Positions 45,150 through 56,674 of a stretch of 64,000 bases of DNA are shown here, in pieces. The position numbers and the translations under genes are program-made. Each line of letters opens with the position of its first letter. The stretch's first letter is position 1. The notes below the pieces were generated by a model, which had not been told where the DNA came from, made no database searches, and was given only the letters and a program-made list of their open reading frames with translations. The DNA lies in the NCBI GenBank assembly GCA_911728435.2, contig OU452200.1, forward strand, positions 38,641,715 through 38,705,714. Direction: 5' to 3'. The stretch is from Apoderus coryli. Its lineage: Eukaryota > Arthropoda > Insecta > Coleoptera > Attelabidae.

Positions 45150-45690
45150 AAAAATCTAATCTTCTTTTTTTATTGGCGAAACGGTTAATTACACTTTCAA
45201 TATTTACTTCAATATTTCTATGAACATACAATAAGGCTAACCCATTTAGACGATCTTCTGCGATGGTGGATCATAAAGAACTTTTAATTAATCTTAAACT
45301 AGAAAAGCTTCTTTCTACCGTTGCTACAGAAATGGTCAACGAAATTTAACCAGTTTTTGTGGTATTGCACTTTGCGATGCACCAACTAGTTTTTCGTGTG
45401 AAAAAACTGCACAGTATTTACAAAAAAGGCCTTTCTTTTCTTCCGAAAAAACTAGCCATTCAATTTTTTTTAAATGGGCGTATGTTGGACGTCTTGAAAA
45501 GGGGAATTCATATTGTGGTTCAGGAACCCAATGATTTTTCAATAAATTATATTTGGTGGTGTCAGGGATGGTATCAATTTGCTTAAAAATGCGCCGATAT
45601 CGTATTTTAATTGTTCGCCAAGTTCTGTGTCCATGAAATCTGCATATTGAATTATTACCGCCTATGTACGTCAGTCTAAGAGGTCTGAAC
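45150..45690 (-). pseudogene. hAT element deletion derivative: TTF zinc finger joined to dimerisation domain
   Basis: The upstream part, with one shift, reads QYADFMDTELGEQLKYDIGA, then LLKNHWVPEPQYEFPF, TYAHLKKIEWLVFSEEKKGL and FCKYCAVFSHEKLVG, the TTF-type zinc finger of hAT transposases with its CxxC. Directly after the frame ends near 45336 the sequence reads SVATVERSFSSLRLIKSSL, then STIAEDRLNGLALLYVHRNI and EVNIESVINRF, the hATC dimerisation domain. The central catalytic RNase H-like region, over 1 kb in intact members, is missing. Such an internal deletion is typical of abortive gap repair after excision. Confidence 0.8.
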
Positions 45691-45828
45691 TAAACTAAAG
45701 TGAATTTTTATTATTCTAACCAACAAATCAAGTCCGAAATTAATAAAAACCAAACGCCGAACATCAAGGAAAAATGAAGCCGAAATGGACAAAGACACAG
45801 ACTCCTAGAAATCCGCACTGTGCGTCCA

Positions 45829-46080
45829 AGATAAGAATGGGATACCTTTTAAAAGGTTTTTTTTTTTAATTTAACATAACTCTAGTCGTTTCCGAGAATT
45901 TTTGAAAAAAACATTTTTTGCGATTTTAGTTTTTATTTATTTTTGACTTTATTTTTACAGATATAAAAAAATTAAAAGCACTCTGTCATTGTTACTTTTT
46001 GAGGAGAAAAAGATAGCGATTACAAGTTACGTTTTTTTTTTAAAACCATCATCATTCAAGAAAAATAGTTTGGCACTTAA
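45829..46080 (-). repeat. Dispersed repeat copy, inverted relative to 34690-34995
   Basis: It shares the GATA/TCTTATCTTGG-type end, CGTTTCCGAGAATTTTTGAAAA, the TTTTATTTATTT stretch and TTGTTACTTTTTGAGGAGAA with 34.7-35.0 kb in reverse orientation. Confidence 0.7.
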
Positions 46081-46542
46081 CTAACTGAATGTAGAGTAGT
46101 AGGTTTTGCAAAAACATTCTTTTGTCGTTACTCACATTTATTTATTATTATTTGACAATTTATTTCTGTCTCAGTACAACATTTTTTAAATTTAGTTGAA
46201 ATTTTTGTACTTTTTGAAGATATTAAAAAAACGCCTTTCTCAGATGAATGTTTTACGCAAAATAAGTGCCAAACTATGGCAATTTTTCTTGAATAATTTT
46301 AAATAACAGCTAAAAACTTGCCTAACCCTATTTTTAAAAATTTTAAGGAATAGCAATGCGAGGTAGTTGAAATATCAGGGTAGTAAAGTAAAATATAGAG
46401 AAACCTCTTATACATATTTCCTCAAATATTCGTTATTTCAAAAAAATGTTGGATCAAAAGTTCCATCTAATGTGTTTCTTGACACAAACTACCGAATTTC
46501 AATTTTTTGGAATTTTTTTTTCTTTGCATTTCTAGATAGGCC
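46081..46542. other. AT-rich spacer
   Basis: No supported gene. Confidence 0.4.
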
Positions 46543-46680
46543 GGGGAAACTCCCGCTCTCCAAATTTGACACCATGTGATTTTTTTCTTTGGGGCCAGTT
46601 CAAGAATTTCGTTTACAAACACAGGCTATTAGATTTGGAAGAACCGACACCTAAAGTCAATTGTGCGCTCATAATATCCG
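46543..46680 (+). pseudogene. mariner-like transposase C-terminal fragment
   Basis: The frame reads RGNSRSPNLTPCDFFLWGQF, then KNFVYKHRLLDLEEP. RSPxLTPxDFFLWG is the block around the last catalytic acidic residue in mariner-type transposases. Only this piece remains. Confidence 0.65.
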
Positions 46681-46884
46681 GCCACATTTGATGGACTAAC
46701 AGTTCACGTAGTTGAATTTGATTTAATTTATAGTTATTGTTTTTTAAAATTACATTTATTTTTGTCTAGATTTTGATTTTCGATTTCCAAAGCCAACTGT
46801 GGCAACCAAATTAATGAAATTATACTGAGGTGATTTCTTTTTCTAAATTAGTTTCTTATGTAACCCGATTAAAATTTTATACTG

Positions 46885-47010
46885 TCGTAGCGAAAAAACA
46901 AGAGTCTATCCAAACGATCGCTAACTCACAATTAGAGAAGTAGCTGATGATATCGATATTAAGTATGAAACGTGGAACAGCAAAATTTGCACAGTATTTG
47001 GATTCAACCC
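46885..47010 (+). pseudogene. mariner transposase helix-turn-helix fragment
   Basis: LTIREVADDIDIKYETWNSK is recognisable as the second helix-turn-helix of mariner/SETMAR-type transposases (LTIREVADELxISxGS). The next residues are shifted or unrelated. Small relic. Confidence 0.5.
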
Positions 47011-47770
47011 TGGCCTTCAAAAGCAGTTATTAAAAAAAACATTTTACTACAATCATAAGTTTATGTCCTTGAAAAAGTACCGACAACGAAAACGGGGTAG
47101 CAAAATCCCATTAAGCAGTTGAAATGGTCAGTTGGAAGTTAGTCATCGTTTAGGGTGCAAGTGTGTTTTGACAATGAGCCGGAAGATTCAGATTATATAA
47201 AGAAAAAAATATAACTTTGATATATTTATGCTTAGGTATATTTTTTTGGGTCTACCCTGTATATTACCTTCAAATACCAAAAACGCAATAACGATAATAA
47301 CAAGCTTAACCACAAACGCAAGAAACATATTTACATAGTTCAATATTCATTCTCATTTTGTTTGACTTGACAATATAATAATATGATAATAAAACATTGG
47401 TGCAGTTGGGCACGCGACGTAGGGTCGGCTATCGCGTTACAATAGTTGTTTCCCCTTCGGTCGCCCTCTTCCTCCCTACCCTTATTCGTTCTACAGCTCC
47501 TTCCAACCATTTATTCGGTGCTTCGTAAACACCCCCCAGTTAGGTTACAACACGAAATAATGATTGCCTCTTTCCCTCATGTGTCATCTGCTTCAACAAC
47601 GCAGGGCCAAAAAGGAAATACAAACTATGAGCATGGGCGGAGGCAAAGTGGATTTACCAATTAATTATTATCTTAAATAAAATCATAGTAAAAGCTTTAA
47701 ATTTTTAAAAATTTCGACCAAAGGGAATTATGTATCTTGTTATCACAAATTATATCGATATTGATTAATT
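47011..47770. other. Spacer, no gene supported
   Basis: A CTACCCTGTATA word at about 47250 resembles a mariner end. The frame at 47446-47664 lacks motifs. Confidence 0.4.
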
Positions 47771-48437
47771 GTTTTTTGGGGCGTTATTTGCAACGCCTAA
47801 GGTTTTTTTGATTTTTCTTTAAAAACTTAAATGGCGATGCAAATATTTTATCTAAAATGAAAAATAAATTGAATTTGCAACAAAAAAGTCCAAAACCGCA
47901 CATCAAATTTTTTATTCGTTTCAGAGTTATGGTTAAAAGAATGATGTTCGCCAAAATTCGTTGAAAAATTATATATCTTAATTTTCCGATCAACACACAA
48001 CACGATGGATGCCCAGCGCAATTTTTTAAATGTTGTTTACCAAATCCCTGGATTGGAAGGGGTAGCGTATTTTTGTGGACACCTAGATCCCCGGACTTGA
48101 CAGTGTTAGATTTTTACTTGTGGGGAAGGATAAAAAACATGGTTTACCAAACACTACCAACCACTCCAGAGAACATGATTGAGCGAATTCAAAATGCAGT
48201 GGCGTCGCTTCCACGAGCTGAAATCGAGGCGGCGGTTACTAGTACATTAAAAAGAGCCAATAGCTGAATTTTGAACATTTATGAAAGTTCTGTTGGTACC
48301 TAGTTATAATGTTGTTGTTTTTGTTTTGTTATTATTAGTGTTATAAATAATTTTTTTCCATTTAAGTTTTTAAAGAAAAAACCAAAAAAATCCTTAGGCG
48401 TTGCAAATAACGCCATCTAGCGGAGCCCCAAAAACAA
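47771..48437. mobile_element. mariner-type deletion derivative with long terminal inverted repeats
   Basis: The ends share GGCGTTATTTGCAACGCCTA followed by AGG, a T-run and CTTTAAAAACTTAAATGG in inverted orientation (47780-47835 and 48358-48413). The right end has an extra ATCTAGCGGAG before GCCCC. The enclosed segment holds the C-terminus of a transposase. The size of about 670 bp implies loss of half the gene. Confidence 0.75.
48000..48267 (+). pseudogene. mariner-like transposase C-terminal fragment inside TIR element
   Basis: One frame reads QHDGCPAQFFKCCLPNPWIG, then LWTPRSPDLTVLDFYLWGRI, KNMVYQTLPTTPENMIERIQ and NAVASLPRAEIEAAVTSTLK to a stop at 48265. QxDGCPAH and PRSPDLTPLDFYLWG are the blocks carrying the second and third acidic residues of mariner-type transposases, both visible here (D of QHDG, D of LDFYLWG). 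The N-terminal DNA-binding half is deleted. It lies centrally between matching terminal repeats, so it belongs to that element. Confidence 0.85.
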
Positions 48438-48989
48438 TTATGATTTGAAATATTTCAAGGCTTCAGTTCTTAAACAAAAATTAGACTGATAAACTCGGTT
48501 AAGCCAAACCAAAGTTATAGACATTATCAGGTAAAATTTCGTCCTTCCCTGCTGCCTTTATTTCAAGCCGCACAATAAAAAGTGATACACCAAAAAGATG
48601 CCGAATCGCAGTAGCATTTCTGTGGTAGTATTGATTTTTTAACTTATATTGGGAAATTTTCAATAAAAATGCATTTTTCGCATTACTGTATCTATTAGCG
48701 ATATAGGTTAGGAACTAAAAAAACTATTTCCAGCGATTTCCCATGGTCAATTTTCCTAAAAGACGTTTTTCCCCATTCTCATTTTACTATTATTTCCTGA
48801 GATATGCTACCTGTCCACCCTTAATGGAATACCCGGTATAAATTAGTCGTAGATAAAGTAGAATATACTCGTACTTACTAATCGCAATAATGGCTATATT
48901 ATTCTCTCCCTCGCCGCTAACGCGGCTCCGTTCGTCAATATTCCTCGGGGATAATAGCTATCATTGACTAGTGGTATAATCTACTATTA
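48438..48989. other. Spacer, no gene seen
   Basis: AT-rich; nothing recognised. Confidence 0.4.
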
Positions 48990-49265
48990 TTTACCTACAA
49001 GTTGAGTGTCATTTTTGACAAAAAGTCAGCTTATTTACATTTTTTCCGTGAAAACGAGATTCCGCAATTTTTCGGAAGAAACAATTAACAAAAACCAAAA
49101 AATAGCAAATTTTCACTACGACGTTTCGTTTTTGAAAAACCATCATAAACTTGGTTTTTTTAAATACGGCCCCCGATTTTTTATTGTTAAATTTAAAGCC
49201 ATTTTCAATTCAAAAATAGGTGGTATATCACATGTAATGGTTTTAACAAGTTTTCAGTGTTTTTA
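48990..49265 (-). repeat. Dispersed repeat copy, inverted relative to 34590-34745
   Basis: ACTACGACGTTTCGTTTTTG, AAAAACCATCAT, TTTAAATACGGCCC and TCACATGTAATGGTTTTAAC match 34.6-34.75 kb in reverse orientation. Confidence 0.7.
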
Positions 49266-50073
49266 ACTGTTACGTCCACAGCATTGTACATAGTAATAAT
49301 CCTTATCATATTCTCTATTTCATTTAGTTTATTCTTAATTCGTATTTAATCTTAATAATCTTAATAAAATATAATAAAGATCTACAAGATTTGTCCTTTT
49401 CCTTTTTCATTCTTATTTGCGTCAGACAAATCTTCGCGGCTATATGACCTTTTAGTTTAGTACCGCCGCCGCTACACTCCCTACGTGGAAGTGTAAATTC
49501 ATTCAGTTTTCGGCTATTGAGATTGAATCATCGCTATCGCTGTCGAAGTTCATCCGTTATAATATATTATCATAATCATAAAACCGCCCGCATTATCTTG
49601 GTATATTCGTGTATGTGTGTGTGAAGGACACACAAAGAAGACCAATCGAGGCTGGCAAGCTGAAGATTCTGGACGGCCGACTACGCAAAAGGTAGGAGCT
49701 AAAAGGTCTCGTTTAGTTTTAACCTTATTGAAATCTACCCTGGTCCATTTTCTTCCCGTGTTCCCGAGTATTGTATCATTGCATTAATAACCCTTTTTCT
49801 CGCCCTTCGCGAAAACCAGGGCTACCCCTCATACTCCATAAACCATTATTTAAAATTATTCAAGAAAAATCGCCATAGATTGGCACCAAAAAACAAGATA
49901 TTAATTTTATGACAGAGAAACAATTAGCTATTCCTAAAACAAAGTCGACAAATACAATAAAATCATTTAATTTCAAAAAATAATATGCAATAGACCAAAT
50001 TTGCCTAACTCAAGTACTGTTCTCAGTTTGCCGCCTTGCCACTATATTTTCAATCCTATCGAGATGATTTGGG
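49266..50073. other. Spacer with unexplained moderately GC-rich stretch at 49430-49720
   Basis: A (GT)n-like GTATGTGTGTGTG lies near 49610, followed by CTGGACGGCCGACTACGCAA and AAGGTAGG, which could be an exon end with a donor, but no protein is recognisable. Confidence 0.35.
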
Positions 50074-52140
50074 CATCATAGATAGATAGATAGATATATT
50101 TGTTCACCATCTTATGTTACAAAACATGTATAGTACGTCAAAAAAGAACAAAAATTAATCAATCAAAGTTACAGCAACAAAGAAAGGCTTACAAACAAAT
50201 TAAAATAGCAACAACATAAAACAAACTAAAATCTAGAAAAATCTTACAATATCGCTTCTGAAATAGTCCTCAAAGGTATAAAAAGCTTGAGATATCAAAA
50301 ATGATTTAATACTTTTGGTGAACTGGACTTCACCAAGGTTCTTTATGTGAGACGGCAGCTTATTATAAGATTTAACACAATAATAGTCAGAACCTTTCCT
50401 AGTCCTCAATAGGCGGTGAAATTCAGGCAATATGTCATTTCGATTTCGCGTACCATCATTATGCATATCAGAGTGAAGAGTGAAATGCGAGGCATTGGTT
50501 CGAATGTAGCCAAGACAGTTTAAGATGTACAAGGAAGGCAAAGTAAGTAGTCCGTGTTCAACAAAATATTTTTTACAGCAGTCACGCCAACCGAGCCCCA
50601 ACATTGTACGTAAACATCTCCTATTAAAGATTTTCATTGCATGGGAACTATGTCCCTAGTTCAAAATACCATACGACATACGGGAAACAAAATAACCGTG
50701 ATATACCGTCAACAGACTGGCGATTGAAACACTCTGCGCAAGCCTTCTAATGAGATATATGACCCTGGACAGCGAGCACCCAAGCTCTCGAACATGACTC
50801 TCCCAGGTTAATTTAGGATCAAGATGAACCCCAAGGAACTTCTCGCGAACATCGCTCTGAAGATCGATAGGCACAGAACGCAAAGTAAAGTTCATGCTCT
50901 GAGTTTTAGCCTGATTCAAGCTCAGTTCATTTGCCAGAAACCAATTGCCTATGTCAGTCTCAACAGCATTAACCAACTCCCCTAAAGGGTCGTTTGGTCG
51001 ATATCTAATCAGACTAGTTGTGTCGTCAGCAAAGAGGATTATACTTGAGTCTTCTTGAAATCTGTATAAATCATTTACGTATATTAAAAACAGTAAAGGT
51101 CCCAAAACCGACCTCTGGGGCACACCCCGTCCAACCTTTCGTCTCTCCGAGTATCGTCCCCCATGCAAAACGTGCTGAAAACGATCGCTGAGATAAGAGC
51201 CAACCAAGGCAACACTGTCAACATCAAAGTTATAGTAAGAGAGTTTCTGAAGAAGTATCTCGTGTGAGATACAGTCAAAAGCCTTAGTGAGGTCATAAAA
51301 GGAAGCAAAGGTGTCACAGCCCTGCTCCATGCCATCCGAAACATATTCCAAAAGGTTATTAATTGCAAGAGTAGTATATCTCTTATTACGAAAGGCATAT
51401 TGACTTTGCATAGAGAGATTATTTGCTTCAAAATATTCAGTTATTTGATTTTTAATAATAGATTCAAAGATTTTTGAAAAAATTGGCAAGATCGATATTG
51501 GTCGATAGTTACTGGGATCATCAACCGATCCTTTGTTTTTGTAGATTGGAATAACCCTTGCCTCCTTCAAGATCGCCGGAAATACAGCGTCACCAATTCA
51601 ATGGTTTATCAACTTAGTAAGCGGCACCACTAGCAGATTCTTTAAAGTCCCAATAATCCTAACATTAAGCTCATAACAATCCGAGCTTTTTGTGTTTTTC
51701 ATACCTGATAGTGTTTCACGTACTTCATTAAAGGTTACCGTTCTCAAACTGAATCCCGCAGCTCTAGTGGGAGACATATATTTCTCAAAAGTGACCGATG
51801 TGGCTGGTAGCTGTTTTATGATATCATCAGCCGCAGTTGTCAAGTAGTCATTTAAAATATGCGCAGTCAAGTTCTCAGCTGTCTCGAGATTTGGAGTTGA
51901 TTCCCAATCCTTGACCAGTCTCCACACAGCAGCAGGCCTATTAATAGGGGATGCAATATACTCCTCATAAGCCCTTCTTTTGGCCTTAGAAAGTTCAGCT
52001 CGATATTGTTTTTTATAAAACCCGATTACAAAAAAATTATATAAATTTGCTTTATTTTCGCTAAAATAATGATACGCCCATACCTTCAAACTGATAGATG
52101 TATGCCGCCGAAAGTTTCTTTCAGTATTTACCACTCAGTC
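50074..52140 (-). mobile_element. LINE (jockey-superfamily type), copy 1, with (ATCT)n tail
   Basis: Coding remnant 50233-52134, then a 3' UTR of about 140 bp and a tail ATATCTATCTATCTATCTATG ending near 50080. The 5' end is truncated near 52140. Confidence 0.88.
50233..52134 (-). pseudogene. LINE reverse transcriptase copy 1, with in-frame TAG
   Basis: Upstream residues ELSKAKRRAYEEYIASPINR and RPAAVWRLVKDWE precede the RT. Then come YRPISILPIFSKIFESIIKN, ASFYDLTKAFDCISHEILLQ (motif A), RGVPQRSVLGPLLFLIYVND (motif B, with the usual PQGS changed to PQRS) and IILFADDTTSLIRYRP (motif C). An internal stop separates the segment ending at 51598 from the next, and a TAG follows GILN at about 50654. 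The same frame then continues GHSSHAMKIFNRRCLRTMLG to a stop at 50233. The TAG is shared with the copy at 53229-54957. Dead as read, but the protein is little eroded. Confidence 0.9.
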
Positions 52141-53228
52141 TATCATATTGAACGTATTTGTACAAAATATTATTTTAACCCTACAAGAGGACTAAAGTGG
52201 TATTGTTTATGGCCAAAATAGAAAACCAATAACTGTAATTTTGAATAAAAACAAAACGTCATGATTGAATATTAGAACGTAATATATTTTCCAATCAAAT
52301 TTGCTTACGTAAAATTGATTCATTATTTTTTAATTAGCACTTTTTGTTTATTATTAATTCCATTACGAACAAAAACAATAATAGTAGTTAGTAAGTAATG
52401 AAGATTACAGAAAAACTACCTAATTTTAACGTTTATTTTGTACTTACATAAAATAATAAGTTGACCCCATAAAGTCATGTCAAATTTTGAATAAATAAAA
52501 ATAAATTAGTATTTAATTATGCTCGAGACTGTAATTTATATAGAGAAAATATAAATTAAGAAATTATTCTGTCACCGCTATCGAAATTGAAAACAATGTA
52601 AAACAACACTTGCTAATTATAGTGCCCGTCGCGCTGGAAAGGCATATTTTAATACGAGGGTTAAGTTTACCTTTTAGGGAAGTTATTTTTAAAATGGCGA
52701 CCTGTCAAAGTTTAAAAAAAAACATTTTTTTCATTGTTAACAGAAAATACCGTTACGTACGTTACGGGTATTTCTGTTAAAGATTTGATTTGATATGGAA
52801 AAAGCAGTGTTATAAGTAGGCACAATAATATTTTAAAAGATTTTAAACATCTAAATACGCTTAGGTATATTTTGAAAATAGATAAGTATAGAAAAAAAAA
52901 TGGTAAATACATGGATAAAAAACTAAAACACAAATAACTTTTTTCTTTAACATCTTTTGGCAATTTAAAAAATAAAGCCATTTCTTTAATTTTTTCCGAA
53001 AGAAATGTAAATTTTGAGAGTGCATGAAACTAGCACGTGCATTTTTTTGAGCTTTCATCAACTTGTGTGGGAATCAACTCAATTGTTCCTGCATATTATA
53101 AAAACCGACTTCTGACGGAAAAAGGCTAGCCATCGAATATCCATTTATGATTTAGTTTACTAGGAAAAAAACCATTAACAATAAAAATATCAACAACAAA
53201 TTATGTTTCAAGGAATACTATATCATTC
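52141..53228. other. Spacer between inverted LINE copies
   Basis: AT-rich with no conserved frame. It would be the loop if the two LINEs paired as one hairpin. Confidence 0.5.
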
Positions 53229-54957
53229 AGCTACCAGCCACATCGGTCACTTTTGAGAAATATATGTCTCCCACTAGAGCTGCTGGATTTAGTTTGAGAA
53301 CGGTAACTTTTAATGAAGTACGTCAAAAACTAACAGGTATGAAAAACACAAAAAGCTCGGATTGTTATGAGCTTAATGTTAGGATTATTGGGACTTTAAA
53401 GAATCTGCTAGTGGTGCCGCTTACTAAGTTGATAAACCATTGCATTGGTGACGCTGTATTTCCGGCGATCTTGAAGGAGGCAAGGGTTATTCCAATCTAC
53501 AAAAATAAAGAATCTGTTGATGATCCCAGTAACTTTCGACCAATATCGATCTTGCCAATTTTTTCAAAAATCTTTGAATCTATTATTAAAAATCAAATAA
53601 CTGAATATTTTGAAGCAAATAATCTCTTTATGCAAAGTCAATATGGCTTTCGTAATAAGAGATCTACTACTCTTGCAATTAATAACCTTTTGGAATATGT
53701 TTCGGATGGCATGGAGCAGGGCTGTGACACCTTTGCTTCCTTTTATGACCTCACTAAGGCTTTTGACTGTGTCTCACACGAGATACTTCTTCAGAAACTC
53801 TCTTACTATAACTTTGATGTTGACAGTGTTGCCTTGGTTGGCTCTTATCTCAGCGATCGTTTTCAACACGTTTTGCATGGTGGACAATACTTGGAGAGAC
53901 GAAGGGTTGGACGGGGTGTGCCCCAGGGGTCGGTTTTGGGACCTTTACTGTTTTTAATATACGTAAATGATTTATACAGATTTCCAGAAGACTCAAATAT
54001 AATCCTCTTTGCTGACGACACAACTAGTCTGATTAGATATCGACCAAACGACCCTTTAGGGGAATTGGTTAATGCTGTTGAGACTGACATAGGCAATTGG
54101 TTTCTGGCAAATGAACTGAGCTTGAATCAGGCTAAAACTCAGAGCATGAACTTTACTTTGCGTTCTACGCCTATCGATCTTCAGAGCGATGTTCGCGTGA
54201 GGTTCCTTGGGGTTCATCTTGATCCTAAATTAACCTGGGAGAGTCATATTCGAGAGCTTGGGTGCTCGCTGTCCAGGGTCATATATCTCATCAGAAGGCT
54301 TGCGCAGAGTGTTTCAATCGCCAGTCTGTTGACGGTAGATCACGGTTATTTTGTTTCCCGTATGTCGTATGGTATTTTGAACTAGGGACATAGTTCCCAT
54401 GCAATGAAAATCTTTAAGCTACAGAGGAGATGTTTACGTACAATGTTGGGGCTCGGTTGGCGTGACTGCTGTAAAAAATATTTTGTTGAACACGGACTAC
54501 TTACTTTGCCTTCCTTGTACATCTTAAACTGTCTAGGCTATATTCGAACCAATGCCTCGCATTTCACTCTTCACTCTGATATGCATAATTATGGTACGCG
54601 AAATCGAAATGACATATTGCTTGAATTTTACCGCCTATTGAGGACTAGGATTCTGACTATTATTGTGTTAAATTTTATAATAAGCTGCCGTCTCACATAA
54701 AGAACCTTGGTGAAGTCCAGTTTAACAAAAGTATTAAATCGTTTTTGATATCTCAAGCTTTTTATACCTTTGAGGACTATTTCAGAAGCGATATTGTAAG
54801 ATTTTTCTAGATTTTAGTTTATTTTATGTTGTTGCTATTTTAATTTGTTTGTAAGCCTTTCTTTGTTGCTGTAACTTTGGTTGATTTTTGTTCTTTTTTG
54901 ACGTACTATACATGTTTTGTAACATAAGATGGTGAATAAATATATCTATCTATCTAT
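53229..54957 (+). mobile_element. LINE (jockey-superfamily type), copy 2, with (ATCT)n tail
   Basis: It starts abruptly at CAGCTACCAGCCACATCGG, corresponding to position 51815 of copy 1, and runs to the tail AATATATCTATCTATCTATT at 54957. The sequence is closely similar to copy 1 throughout, including the 3' UTR. Confidence 0.9.
53264..54808 (+). pseudogene. LINE reverse transcriptase copy 2, same in-frame TAG plus a frameshift
   Basis: From ATG 53264 (internal, in the pre-RT region) the frame is open for 373 codons with NTKSSDCYELNVRIIGTLKN, FRPISILPIFSKIFESIIKN, YDLTKAFDCVSHEILLQKLS (motif A), GRGVPQGSVLGPLLFLIYVN (motif B) and NIILFADDTTSLIRYRPNDP (motif C). TAG at 54383-54385 follows GILN as in copy 1. 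The continuation GHSSHAMKIFKLQRRCLRTM carries two extra codons relative to copy 1, and a deletion near 54650 shifts the frame before the C-terminus near 54808. PQGS is intact here, unlike copy 1. Confidence 0.9.
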
Positions 54958-56081
54958 TATCCAATAAATATATCTGCAAAGTAGGTATCTATAATTTTAA
55001 TTACTATAAATAAAAGACAATTTAAGGAATCAAATAATATACGGAATCATAACAAAATATGGGAACAAAACATTTTCTTCCACTCTGCAGGTTGGCTCAA
55101 AATTACTAAGTACGAAACACTTAAAAAAATGCCACACAGCGAAATGCTCTGCTGTGAATATTATTTGCCAGTAGGTAAGTGATTTTGCAAGATCTCCTTA
55201 ATCCGTTACTGTAATGCAATTTAACGTACTAAACAACGCACAACATTTTAGTATCCCATAAAAATCCGTAGTAAATGTAAATAATAATTATTCATTAGGT
55301 ACATTTCGAAAATAGATCAATACCTACAGACAGCGTTACAACAAACTACCAAACCACGACGAGTGTAACACCAGTAAGACAAACCTACCTACTAATTTAA
55401 ACTCGATTAACCATGTTATAACATACTTAAACAATGTTTTAATTATTACTGCGTGTATTACCTTGTTATACAGTGCTTTCATTTTAAAAGTTGCACACCC
55501 AGGACCCAGAATAACTAGTGACAGATCACTGTTTTTTGAGAGGGAACTTCAAAACCATATTAGGTCATTCAATAATTCCGTAGGATGACACATACTCGTA
55601 GATGGCGTTAGTAGAATTTTTTCCATATGATTTTCTTACTTAATTGAGTTTTAGTTCAAATGTCATCCCCTGTCTTGTATGTATGACTGAAGTAACAAAG
55701 TATTATTATCAGTTTGCTCCTATTCTAGAGTCGTCAAAATAAATTTTAAAAAATACACATCTGCCTAAACGGCTTCATACTAAATCGCCTTGATACTCCC
55801 ATAGACAGCAATCTCAAGCCACCAACCAATTTAATTACTTCTCACCCCCTAGTCGGGATACATACACAAGTTTTAAGGGTAGAAAGATAAAACATAGATA
55901 GTTAGCTTTTTACCCTCCGAGTTCGAAGACGTTTGTATAAACAATAATTGTGTGTAAAAAAAGGTATTCATTAATATTTTAATTTAATGTGTTTGTGCTT
56001 TGATTCCAAATTAGATTCACGTCAAAATTTCACATTTTTCCGGGAAATTTCCTTATTTTTTATAATAAGCGTATGTATAAG
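54958..56081. other. Spacer with dispersed repeat D at 55470-55562
   Basis: Repeat D (GTGCTTTCATTTTAAAA ... GAGGGAACTTCAAAACCATA) is inverted relative to 44385-44455, followed by a TTAGGTCATTCAATAATTCC mariner-like end at 55561. No gene seen. Confidence 0.5.
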
Positions 56082-56083
56082 TA

Positions 56084-56672
56084 CAGGGTATCCAGATTTC
56101 GTTGATATTGTGGTGTAGGAAAGTAAGCGAGATGCGGTTTTGGCAACACGTTGCTACTTTAACACTATACCAAAATTATCTACATGGTGTTCAAAAATCC
56201 TCATAACATAATTTTTTTAATACCTAGGTACCGCTCTTGATTTTTGATATTTCTAAAAATAAAACTATTAAGTGTCATATTATATCATTTGAAAAAAAAA
56301 TATGCAATACAAATGGCTAAAAAAATCAGGGTTTAAAAAAACATAAGTTTGGTTCATATTTTGAAACTGAGCCAAACAAAAAATCAAAGATACGCCTATG
56401 GACTTCACATAAAAACATCTATCTATCAAACACCGTTTAGATATTTCCAATGTCTCTTATAGTTTCCGAGATACGAGAGGGGTCCGAAAAGTAAGATTTT
56501 TGAAATTGACCCTGTAGGTATATCGAAAACTACATGTTTTACCCAAAATATGATTAGGTCATCGTGAGTTTCACAAAAAAGTAGCAACGTGTCGTCGCGA
56601 GAACCGCATCATTTCGCTAACTTTCACAATAACAGAGCTACCTACCCTATATTACAACGAAATCACACCCTG
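56084..56672. mobile_element. 589-bp mariner-type non-autonomous element with TA duplication
   Basis: The ends CAGGGTATCCAGATTTCGTT and AACGAAATCACACCCTG are inverted repeats, bounded by TA at 56082 and 56673. The inverted similarity extends inward to GCAACACGTTGCTACTTT / AAAGTAGCAACGTGTCG, so the terminal repeats approach 100 bp. No coding frame. Confidence 0.75.
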
Positions 56673-56674
56673 TA

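Noticed and set aside
53610..53957. 115-codon plus frame, also mirrored at 51084-51431 minus
   Set aside because: Alternative-frame shadow of the conserved LINE reverse transcriptase; its repetition only reflects the two LINE copies.
55850..55870. Minus-strand ATGTATCCC, reminiscent of the first residues of Groucho
   Set aside because: The next codons are GAC TAG, so it cannot be the first gro exon.
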